A DNA stretch of 40,440 bases from Gammaproteobacteria bacterium (GTDB lineage Bacteria > Pseudomonadota > Gammaproteobacteria > SZUA-152), in assembly GCA_024276955.1 (NCBI GenBank), contig JAJRWE010000209.1, positions 1-40,440 on the forward strand, read 5' to 3'. The position numbers and the translations under genes are program-made. Positions 27,299 to 34,526 of this stretch are shown here, in pieces. Below the pieces are notes generated by a model. It saw only the letters and a list, made by a program, of their open reading frames with translations, was not told the origin of the DNA and did no database searches. Every line of letters begins with the position of its first letter. Position 1 is the stretch's first letter.

Positions 27299-27404
27299 AC
27301 CACGGAGGACACAGAGGTACACAGAGAAACTCAACACTGAAATCGTTCAATGACGAAAGAAATGGAACCCCGGGACTGGTGGCACCGCAGAGCAGTGTGA
27401 CAAG
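27299..27404. repeat. Dispersed repeat pair, copy 2
   Basis: The CACGGAGGACACAGAGG-type segment (27299-27335) and a segment starting CACCGCAGAGCAGTGTGACA (27383-27404) match the pair at 21916-22057 in order and orientation. Together with the REP composite they fill the gap 27270-27594. Confidence 0.7.
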
Positions 27405-27420
27405 CTCAGCCAGCCTCGCC

Positions 27421-27598
27421 GTAGGAGCGGGCCATGCCCGCGATATTTTCCTGATGGCAAATGCTGGTGTTATGTGGGAGCGGCTTCAGCCGCGAATACT
27501 GGCTAGTTTTATTCGCGGCTGAAGCCGCTCCCACAATGTCCAAAGCGACAAGCTCCGTGGCGAAGAAAAAAATCCTCGCGGGCATGGCCCGCTCCTAC
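27421..27598. repeat. Composite REP/BIME-type palindromic element, copy 2
   Basis: It has the same layout as at 14534-14704: outer units GTAGGAGCGGGCCATGCCCG (from 27421) and TCGCGGGCATGGCCCGCTCC (from 27576), and a perfect 24-base inner inverted repeat (27473-27496 and 27512-27535) with a 15-base loop. The right outer unit overlaps the stop codon of the minus-strand lipoprotein gene. Confidence 0.9.
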
Positions 27599-28599
27599 GG
27601 CGCGACCTCCGCATCCCGCGCGCAGCGAAAACCCACATCGGTATTTTTGCTGTCAGGCGCCGCAAAACCGCGCATGGCACTGCGGAAGAACTCCGACAGG
27701 GCGTAATGGCCCATACCCCCACCGCCGCCGCGAATCACGCGGTTCTTTTCACCAAAGGCCTCGGCGACGAAATAATCGGAACCCGGATAGGGCTTGTACC
27801 AGCCGTCCACCCACTCCCAGGCGTTGCCGGCCATGTCGTACACCCCATAAGGTGAACGATTGTTTTCGTAATAACCCACCGGGGCCATGCCCTCGCCCCA
27901 GTCCTCGTTATCTCCGGTGTTGGCCAGACCGGCATCCCAGTCATTACCCCAGGGAAATTCACGCCCATCGGTACCGCGCGCGGCCTTTTCCCATTCCGCC
28001 TCGCTGGGCAGGCGCTTGCCGGCCCAGTGGCAGTAGCGATTGGCCTCGAACCAGGTGACACCAGTGGTCGGCAGTGTGTCCTTGGCCTGCTGATCGGCCA
28101 GCATCAGGCGCAGCAATTCGTCACGCCCACTGCGACGGGTGTCGATGTCCAGCTTAAAATATTCCGTGGCGATCCAGCGCAGGGATTCCAGGTCCGAGGC
28201 ACGCAGACGGTCTTCACGCAGGTTGTAACCATTCTGTGACCACTCGAAGGGTTCCGGCATCTTGCGGGCCTGTACAAAGACCCGGTACTGGCGATTACTG
28301 ACTTCGTATTTGTCGATCCAGTAGGCCGGCAGTTCCACCGTGCGCTGCGGGTGTTCGTCGAGATACAGCGGCTTGACCAATCCATATTCGTCCTGCTTGC
28401 CGCTGTCGTCGGTCTTGTCGCTACCCATGATGAAGGGGCCGGCCGGGATCAGCACCATGTCGTCCGGCAACGCAGTCAATGGCTCGGCGGCGGATGGCGG
28501 GGTTCCCGGCTCGTTACAGGCACTCAGGCCCAGGCCGGCAACCAGCAGGAACAGGACACCGCAAATGCTGCCACGGGGGGAATTCTTCGATGAAAACAT
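27595..28599 (-). CDS. Lipoprotein with formylglycine-generating-enzyme (SUMF1) fold, catalytic cysteines absent
   Basis: This 334-residue protein has a lipoprotein signal (VAGLGLSACN, lipobox LSAC) and should be membrane-anchored in the periplasm or at the outer membrane. The FGE-sulfatase domain begins with MVLIPAGPFIMGSD and continues through DKYEVSNRQYRVF, GVTWFEANRYCHWAGKRLPS, EAEWEKAARG, YDMAGNAWEWV and NRVIRGGG, and ends GFRCAR. In true formylglycine enzymes the RGGSW region is followed by catalytic cysteines; here that part reads SEFFRSAMRGF without cysteine. It therefore is probably a structural or binding member of the fold. The ATG at 28599 is preferred to a TTG at 28611. The TAG stop is supplied by the adjoining REP unit. 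Confidence 0.9.
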   Translation of the reverse strand: MFSSKNSPRGSICGVLFLLVAGLGLSACNEPGTPPSAAEPLTALPDDMVLIPAGPFIMGSDKTDDSGKQDEYGLVKPLYLDEHPQRTVELPAYWIDKYEVSNRQYRVFVQARKMPEPFEWSQNGYNLREDRLRASDLESLRWIATEYFKLDIDTRRSGRDELLRLMLADQQAKDTLPTTGVTWFEANRYCHWAGKRLPSEAEWEKAARGTDGREFPWGNDWDAGLANTGDNEDWGEGMAPVGYYENNRSPYGVYDMAGNAWEWVDGWYKPYPGSDYFVAEAFGEKNRVIRGGGGGMGHYALSEFFRSAMRGFAAPDSKNTDVGFRCARDAEVAP

Positions 28600-28759
28600 T
28601 AATCTGCGCAATGAATATAAATGACGCTTGTCAGGCCGTTGGATATCGGGGCAAGTGGCACGGTCGTCCGTTTCACTTTTTCCGGGTCGGTGCCGCTAGT
28701 GTAGGCGCAAGCCAACAATTCAGGACACCAGCCGTCGCCCGTATGGAGTATGCCTGATA

Positions 28760-29698
28760 ATGCAGGCAAACCGCGAGCAACGACAGATACTGGCAGAAAA
28801 AGTACAACCGATGAATACCTTCGACGATGGACACCCCGCAGTCGCTGATATGCGGCAACGCATAGAGGCCACCACCGAGTTGCCGGCAATGCCTGAAGTC
28901 GCACAGGCCCTGCTCAAACTCAGCAGCAATCCAGACGGCAATATTCAGGATCTGGTCGACATCATCGAACACGACCCGAGCATCGCGGCGCAGATTATGC
29001 GCTATGCCCGCTCGGCCTTTTTTGGTTACAGCGGTGAGATCACCTCGCTGCAGCAGGCGGTGACCGCCGTGCTGGGCTATAGCCTGAGTATCGACATCGC
29101 CATCGGCCTATCGCTGGGCAAGGCCTTCAATATCCCCAACTTCGGCCCCATGGGCCTGTATCCCTTCTGGCGTCACGCAGTATACAGCGCCGCACTGTGC
29201 CAGCGTCTGTCCTATTGCATCTCCGGCCCGCAACGCCTGCAACCCGGTATGGCCTTTCTCGCCGGCCTGCTACACAACTTCGGCGTGCTGCTGGTGGCCC
29301 ACCTGTTCCGCCACGAGGCGTTGCAACTGGCGCAACGAATCGAGGCCGATGCGGAACGCCCGGTGATCGACATCGAACGCGAAATGCTCGGCGCCGATCA
29401 TCAGGAGATCGGCGCCTGGCTGTTGCAACGCTGGAATCTGCAGGAAGAGATCGTGATTTCCGTGGCAGAGCACCACCCCCCCCAATACTCAGGCGAACAG
29501 GCCGGCTATGCCCACACCGTGCTGGTGGCCGACCGCCTGCTCAAGCGGCACGGCATTGGCGATGCGGAATCCGATGAGCTGCCGGAGGAGTTGCTCAGCA
29601 CCCTGGGCCTGTCTGTTGAGGATGCAGAGAGCGCATTAGAGGCCATTATCGCCGCCGGCCCGGATCTCGAATTGCTGGCCCGTCAGTTTCCCGCCTGA
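28760..29698 (+). CDS. HDOD domain signalling protein
   Basis: This soluble 312-residue protein has an HDOD domain at about residues 40-240. Landmarks are ELPAMPEVAQALLKLSSNPD (the typical LP.mP.va..ll), IIEHDPSIAAQIMRYARSAF, FWRHAVYSAALCQRLS and FLAGLLHNFGVLLVAHLF. HDOD proteins are non-catalytic relatives of HD-GYP phosphodiesterases that act as adaptors in two-component and c-di-GMP signalling. A second in-frame ATG at 28811 could also serve as the start. The gene is divergent from the lipoprotein gene and 99 bases ahead of glgP. Confidence 0.9.
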   Translation: MQANREQRQILAEKVQPMNTFDDGHPAVADMRQRIEATTELPAMPEVAQALLKLSSNPDGNIQDLVDIIEHDPSIAAQIMRYARSAFFGYSGEITSLQQAVTAVLGYSLSIDIAIGLSLGKAFNIPNFGPMGLYPFWRHAVYSAALCQRLSYCISGPQRLQPGMAFLAGLLHNFGVLLVAHLFRHEALQLAQRIEADAERPVIDIEREMLGADHQEIGAWLLQRWNLQEEIVISVAEHHPPQYSGEQAGYAHTVLVADRLLKRHGIGDAESDELPEELLSTLGLSVEDAESALEAIIAAGPDLELLARQFPA

Positions 29699-29780
29699 TC
29701 CCACCACTCCACTCGGCGGTAATTTGGCATCGGTATTTTGTACCGGGAGTGGTATGTTGCCCTTATCTGGTCTAAGTCTC

Positions 29781-29786
29781 AGGAGG
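29781..29786 (+). promoter_or_regulatory. Ribosome-binding site that sets the glgP start
   Basis: AGGAGG lies 11 bases before the ATG at 29798. It supports this start over an upstream in-frame ATG at 29738. Confidence 0.8.
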
Positions 29787-29797
29787 GTTTCAGCGCC

Positions 29798-32353
29798 ATG
29801 CCGGGTACCCGTTTTTCACTCGAAGTCCAACCCCGCATCCCACCCAGGATCGGCCGTCTCGAAGAGCTGGCCAACAACCTGCTTTACACCTGGGACCGCA
29901 ATGTACGCTCGCTGTTTTACCGCCTCGACACGGGCCTGTGGGAACAGGTGGGCCACAGCCCCAAGCTGTTTCTGCGCCGTGTCGCCCAGCAGCGGCTGGA
30001 AAAGGCCGCCGAAGACCGCATCTTTCTCGATGACTATTACCGCGCACTGACGGCCTACGACAATTACCTGCAGCAACCCCCGGCCTCAGAGGCCAGCCTG
30101 CTCGACCCCAAACACGACCTGGTGGCCTATTTTTGCGCCGAATTCGGCCTGCACGAGAGCCTGCCCATCTATTCCGGTGGCCTCGGCATTCTCGCCGGCG
30201 ACCACTGCAAGGCCGCCAGCGACATGGGGGTGCCCTTCGTCGCCATCGGTCTGCTCTACCGGCAGGGCTATTTCCGCCAGACCATCGACAACCACGGTGA
30301 TCAGGGCGCCCACTACGCCACCACCGATTTCCGCGACCTGCCGTTGACCCCCGCCACCAATGCCGAGGGCCAGGAAATCCGCGTCAAGGTGCAGGCCAAC
30401 GCCCACGACATCCAGGTCAAGGTCTGGCAGGCCCAGGCCGGGCGTATCTGCCTGTACCTGCTGGATACGGATCTGCCGGAAAACAGAGAGCAGGATCGCT
30501 CCATCACCTATCGCCTCTACGGCGGCGATAAGAGCACCCGCATCCAGCAGGAGATCGTCCTCGGCATCGGCGGCGTGCGCGCCCTGCTCGCACTGGGCCT
30601 GAAGCCGAGCGTATGGCACATCAACGAGGGGCACTCCGCCTTTCAGATCCTCGAACGCTGCCGACAGTACACCGCGGCCGGCATGGACTGGGCGCAGGCC
30701 CTGGAGCAGGTGGCCGCCGGCACCGTGTTCACCACCCACACCCCGGTACCCGCGGGACACGACATCTTCGACCGTCACACCATTGAACACTACCTGGGCA
30801 GCTACATTCCACAGTTGGACATGGATACCGACACCTTCATGGCCCTGGGCGAGAGCGCCGACCACAACAAGGGCAATTTCAATATGACCTCGCTGGCGCT
30901 GCGCGGCTCACGCTTTCACAACGGCGTCTCGCGCATCCACGGCAAGTTCGCGGCGAAGATGGAGAGCTACATCTGGCCGCAGATCCCCACCGAGGAAAAC
31001 CCCATCGGCCACATCACCAACGGTGTGCACGTGCCGACCTTTCTCGCCCGCGAATGGGTCAACCTGCTCGACGTACGCTACCCGCAATGGCGCAACGAAC
31101 TCAACAACGCCGATTACTGGAAGATCATCGACGAGATTCCCGATCACCGTTACTGGAGCCTGCGCCAGTCGCTGAAAAGCGAGATGCTGGAAGGCGTGCA
31201 TCGCCGTGCCCTGCATCAGCACCACCGCAACGGCTGCAGCGAGGCACAAATCAAGCGTCTGCTGAAACACATCGAACCTACCGACACCGATACACTGATC
31301 ATGGGCTTTGCGCGCCGCTTCGCCACTTACAAGCGTGCCGCACTACTGTTCTCCGATCCACAGCGCCTGTCGCGCCTGCTCAACGATCCAGATCGGCCGG
31401 TGATCCTGATCTTTGCCGGCAAGGCCCATCCCAAGGATCAGCCGGGACAGGCGCTGATTCGCACCATTTATGAATTTTCCCGCCAACCCGAGTTTGAGGG
31501 TCGGGTGCTGCTGCTGGAGGGCTACGACATGTCGCTGGCGCGCAAGCTGGTGACCGGTGTCGACGTGTGGCTCAACACGCCGGAATACCCCATGGAGGCC
31601 AGCGGCACCTCGGGCGAAAAGGCGGGCATCAACGGCGCGATCAATCTCAGTGTGCTGGACGGCTGGTGGGGTGAGGGTTTTCGGGGCGACAACGGCTGGG
31701 GCATCACCCCGCACGGGCCGGAATTTGAACCCGCCTATCGCGACCAGGAAGAGGCCAAGGATCTGCTCGACATCATGGAAAAGGAGGTCATTCCGCTCTA
31801 CTACGACCACAATGGCCGCGGCTATTCAGAGGGCTGGGTACGCATGTCCAAGGCCTCCATGCGCACCACCATTCCGCACTTCAATGCCCAGCGCATGATG
31901 CGCGACTATGTGCGGCAGATGTATGGCCCGGCCGCCCGCCATCAGGCGCGCATGGCGGAAAGCGACTTTTCCGGCGCCACCGAACTTGCCCGCTGGAAGA
32001 CGCTGATTCGCCAAGCCTGGCCCGGCGTCAGCCTGCGTCAGCTCGAAGAGCCGGCCACACAGGTCAAGAGTGGTGAAAGTATCCCCCTGCGCATCGCCGC
32101 CCATCTCAACGGACTGCAGCCGGAAGATGTCATCGTGGAATGCCGGGTGGGAACCGAGGATCACAATGGCGATTTCACCATCCGGGAGAATTACGCCCTG
32201 AGCCCTGACGGCAAGACGAATGCCGGCGAGACCGTCTTCAAGCTGGACCTCTGCCCGGACCTGTCCGGTCTGCAGTATTACCAGCTGCGCATCCATCCCT
32301 TCCATCCGCTGCTGGCGCACCGCTTTGAAACGGGCCACATGATCTGGCTGTAG
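29798..32353 (+). CDS. glgP: Alpha-glucan (glycogen/maltodextrin) phosphorylase, GT35 with DUF3417 N-terminus
   Basis: This 851-residue cytoplasmic enzyme releases glucose-1-phosphate from the non-reducing ends of glycogen or maltodextrin using pyridoxal phosphate. The N-terminal DUF3417 region (PRIGRLEELANNLLYTWDRN) marks the second bacterial type of alpha-glucan phosphorylase. The core has YFCAEFGLHESLPIYSGGLG, GDHCKAASDMGVP and HINEGHSAF. The PLP region is EASGTSGEKAGINGAINLS, with the Schiff-base lysine at about residue 608. The C-terminal about 120 residues form a beta-rich appendix. The start at 29798 is fixed by a strong ribosome-binding site. In the glycogen region it provides the breakdown step. 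The TAG stop is followed at once by a REP fragment. Confidence 0.95.
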   Translation: MPGTRFSLEVQPRIPPRIGRLEELANNLLYTWDRNVRSLFYRLDTGLWEQVGHSPKLFLRRVAQQRLEKAAEDRIFLDDYYRALTAYDNYLQQPPASEASLLDPKHDLVAYFCAEFGLHESLPIYSGGLGILAGDHCKAASDMGVPFVAIGLLYRQGYFRQTIDNHGDQGAHYATTDFRDLPLTPATNAEGQEIRVKVQANAHDIQVKVWQAQAGRICLYLLDTDLPENREQDRSITYRLYGGDKSTRIQQEIVLGIGGVRALLALGLKPSVWHINEGHSAFQILERCRQYTAAGMDWAQALEQVAAGTVFTTHTPVPAGHDIFDRHTIEHYLGSYIPQLDMDTDTFMALGESADHNKGNFNMTSLALRGSRFHNGVSRIHGKFAAKMESYIWPQIPTEENPIGHITNGVHVPTFLAREWVNLLDVRYPQWRNELNNADYWKIIDEIPDHRYWSLRQSLKSEMLEGVHRRALHQHHRNGCSEAQIKRLLKHIEPTDTDTLIMGFARRFATYKRAALLFSDPQRLSRLLNDPDRPVILIFAGKAHPKDQPGQALIRTIYEFSRQPEFEGRVLLLEGYDMSLARKLVTGVDVWLNTPEYPMEASGTSGEKAGINGAINLSVLDGWWGEGFRGDNGWGITPHGPEFEPAYRDQEEAKDLLDIMEKEVIPLYYDHNGRGYSEGWVRMSKASMRTTIPHFNAQRMMRDYVRQMYGPAARHQARMAESDFSGATELARWKTLIRQAWPGVSLRQLEEPATQVKSGESIPLRIAAHLNGLQPEDVIVECRVGTEDHNGDFTIRENYALSPDGKTNAGETVFKLDLCPDLSGLQYYQLRIHPFHPLLAHRFETGHMIWL

Positions 32354-32441
32354 CGTTTCGAGCCGTAGGAGCGGACCCCCGGGCCGCGAAATAAACCACC
32401 CCACAGCAAGTTGACAGGGTATTGTGTTGTAGGTTGGTGGT

Positions 32442-32536
32442 GAGCTTGCGAACCCCAACATTGTTGATTTCGTTGGGGTTCCTGCGTCACCACCAACCTA
32501 CAAAACCCTCGTTATTTTGTTAACTTAATGGCATTG
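32442..32536. repeat. 95-base direct repeat, copy 1
   Basis: It begins GAGCTTGCGAACCCCAACAT and ends TTAACTTAATGGCATTG. It matches 32774-32868 with one mismatch (C or A in AAAACC[C/A]TCG). It contains the palindrome GAACCCCAAC ... GTTGGGGTTC. Confidence 0.92.
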
Positions 32537-32773
32537 CCTCCGTCCCTATTACCTGCCCTTTTCCCTAATTCATGGCTCGCTTTGTAATTTCCGACATTAA
32601 AATAGCGCGGTGATTCAAAGGGTTGTAGAAATATACGAGGTATATATGGGGACCCCCTCGGCATTAATAATATGGGGAAAAACTCGCTTCCCTGCCAGCA
32701 GCTAAAGGTGTAACTTATATTAAGTTATATAAAATCAATGGGCTACGGCACTAATTGTGGACAGTTGGTCAGC

Positions 32774-32868
32774 GAGCTTGCGAACCCCAACATTGTTGAT
32801 TTCGTTGGGGTTCCTGCGTCACCACCAACCTACAAAACCATCGTTATTTTGTTAACTTAATGGCATTG
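32774..32868. repeat. 95-base direct repeat, copy 2
   Basis: This is the second copy, 332 bases downstream of the first. The left outer palindrome arm present at copy 1 (TGTAGGTTGGTGG) is reduced here to TTGGTCAGC, so this copy is incomplete on its left side. Confidence 0.92.
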
Positions 32869-33036
32869 GGTAGCGTCCCTTTTTTTTACTTTTTTTAAGA
32901 TATCCACAAATCCTGTGCACAAACCACGCCGGGAACCGGCACGGGCCATGCCGTGGGCCGCATGACCACGCTTTGAGCACCCCGCACGTCCATGTGGTCT
33001 TTGGGAAATGATTACACTGACCGTTCTCTGCGCGGG

Positions 33037-33064
33037 TTGCCAATCATCACTATGATGCTATGAT
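33037..33064 (+). promoter_or_regulatory. Candidate sigma-70 promoter and operator of the toxin-antitoxin pair
   Basis: TTGCCA (33037-33042) and TATGAT (33059-33064) are spaced by 16 bases and lie 30 bases before the antitoxin ATG. The -10 region holds a short direct repeat (CTATGATG CTATGATT), a plausible site for autoregulation by the antitoxin. Confidence 0.5.
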
Positions 33065-33093
33065 TACGTCATATTGATCTATGGAGTTATGCA

Positions 33094-33519
33094 ATGGCTA
33101 CTGCTAAGAATGGGCTTTTTACATCGCTTGGAATACCCGCTGAGTCTCTCACCAATCAGGCCCAATTCATCCGCCTTGTCAGAGAAGGTATGCCCGGTGA
33201 GGTGGTTAAACGGGCAGCTCAGATGTTTGATAATCGCGACCTCCTTGTCCGCATTCTCGGCACCACATCGAGCAATCTTAGCCGCTATTACCGCGTCAAG
33301 AAAATGAGCCGCGAAAATAGCGAAGAAATACTGGACACCATTCGCCTATATGGCCAGGCGGCACAGGTCTTTGGCGATCTTGATAAAGCAATTGAGTGGA
33401 TAAAGACACCGGTCGCTGCTTTGGCCGATGAAAAACCCGAAGCCCTTTTTGACACTTTTGAAGGACGACATTGGGTGTCCCAGGTTTTGCGAAAAATCGA
33501 GTACGGTGAATTCGTTTAA
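33094..33519 (+). CDS. Xre/ParS-type antitoxin (DUF2384 / MbcA-ParS-Xre family)
   Basis: This 141-residue antitoxin has an N-terminal helix-turn-helix-like part (LLVRILGTTSSNLSRYYRVK) that binds its own promoter in related systems. The C-terminal toxin-binding domain has SEEILDTIRLYGQAAQVFGD, then KAIEWIKTPVAALADEKPE, then ALFDTFEGRHWVSQVLRKIE. This is the usual DUF2384 pattern with the conserved W, P and G residues. The ribosome-binding site is GGAG just upstream of ATG 33094. The stop overlaps the start of the toxin (TAATG), giving coupled translation. Confidence 0.93.
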   Translation: MATAKNGLFTSLGIPAESLTNQAQFIRLVREGMPGEVVKRAAQMFDNRDLLVRILGTTSSNLSRYYRVKKMSRENSEEILDTIRLYGQAAQVFGDLDKAIEWIKTPVAALADEKPEALFDTFEGRHWVSQVLRKIEYGEFV

Positions 33520-33995
33520 TGCGGTTATATCGCATCACCCTTAATTCCTATCTCAAGGATTACCGAGGATTAGGGGCTAGTTACAGCGATGGTGCAAGGT
33601 GGAACAGAGCAGGACAGCCCGTTCTGTACTTTGCGCTGTCGGCCTCGACTGCACTACTGGAAATGGCGAACTATATTCCCTCACCCCGCTTGGTGCCTGG
33701 TCAGTATCGCTTAGGGATTTACGGCATACCCGATACATCACCGATTCATACGCTACCAGAAAGCAAACTGCCCAAGGATTGGGCGGCATTCCCCTACCCC
33801 GCTTCAACACAAACCATCGGCAGCGATTGGCTTTCTGCCGGCCACGAGATGGGATTGCTCGTGCCCAGTTCAGCCGTTCCCGAGGGGCTCGAAAAAATCA
33901 TGGTGATCAATCCACAACATCGCGGCTGCGCAACAATTCGACTGATCAAGTCCACAAAAGATTTGTACAACAAACGCACATTTTCTGGTGTATAA
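33519..33995 (+). CDS. RES domain toxin
   Basis: This 158-residue toxin is of the RES family. Characterised members degrade NAD+ or ADP-ribosylate a target in the cytoplasm. The features are the N-terminal YRI with the conserved arginine, the GARWNRAGQPVLYFALSAST segment and ALLEMANYI with the conserved glutamate. The later GSDWLSAGHEMGLLVPSSAV carries the conserved serine and is followed by the INPQHRG element. It shares one base with the antitoxin stop. The antitoxin-then-toxin order is that of known RES/Xre loci. Confidence 0.93.
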   Translation: MRLYRITLNSYLKDYRGLGASYSDGARWNRAGQPVLYFALSASTALLEMANYIPSPRLVPGQYRLGIYGIPDTSPIHTLPESKLPKDWAAFPYPASTQTIGSDWLSAGHEMGLLVPSSAVPEGLEKIMVINPQHRGCATIRLIKSTKDLYNKRTFSGV

Positions 33996-34011
33996 CACAT
34001 CGATGGGGTCA

Positions 34012-34391
34012 GACTCGATCGATATCACTGGTTATCTTCCGACCGCCTGTTAAGCAGACCTCCCCAGATAAGAGCATGCACTGTCCCTGCACTGCTACAT
34101 CAATTACGGTGGCCGTTAGATCACATGGCTTCGATGTCTTGCACCCAAAGCAGTTCGTGGGGCAGGCTCTGCCATCTCGCCTCCAGCCTACGCCTCATAT
34201 GATGTTCTTGTTCATCAGCTCGCAGTTCCGCCTAAAGCGCCTACTGTTGGTGCGTCCGGCTTCCTTCAGACCACCCCTCACGGTTGGCCCTTACCATTCG
34301 CTAGTAGTTGGCATCTAATATCGATAGAGGATAGTGATCTTCCTACAGAGGACTTTCACCTCATTAGTTCATGCCCATACTGGGCGTACAC
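34012..34391 (-). mobile_element. Truncated group II intron, 5' portion (domain I)
   Basis: Read on the minus strand from 34391, the sequence starts GTGTACGCCCAGTATGGGC, the GUGYG-type 5' end of bacterial group II introns with the first stem. It continues with AACTAATGAGGTGAAAGTCC, where GGTGAAAGTCC (34350-34360) is a conserved domain I element. Further along lie GGTAAGGGCCAACCGTGAGG and CTTATCTGGGGAGGTCTGC (34054-34072), which resemble the segments ahead of the reverse transcriptase gene in known introns. Neither the reverse transcriptase gene nor domain V is present. The 3' limit near 34012 is approximate. It covers most of the 531-base gap 33996-34526; the rest (34392-34526) holds only a REP fragment (GGCCGCTCCTAC at about 34498). 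Confidence 0.75.
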
Positions 34392-34526
34392 AAATAGCTC
34401 CAGCGGACAATTTAAAGCGTCAGGAAGCCCCCACTGAATATTTTTCTCTGGGCTCCTCTGTGTCATCCATAGCGAGACATGCATGCTCGGCCTGAGGGGC
34501 CGCTCCTACAAAAGCCGGGGAAGCCG

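Larger units (their letters stand above)
32354..33093. other. Repeat-rich intergenic island before the toxin-antitoxin pair
   Basis: This 740-base stretch holds a REP fragment (GTAGGAGCGGACCCCCGGGC, from about 32366), an inverted repeat (TGTAGGTTGGTGG ... CCACCAACCTACA, 32429-32503) and two 95-base direct repeats. The remainder is AT-rich (about 32590-32740) with no credible gene. Minus-strand frames here are short and look random. Confidence 0.7.

Noticed and set aside
32442-32868. Possible CRISPR array
   Set aside because: There are only two long repeats with a single 237-base spacer and no cas genes.
33599-34318. 239-codon plus-strand frame over the RES toxin and the intron fragment
   Set aside because: It crosses a clear toxin gene in another frame and then non-coding intron sequence.
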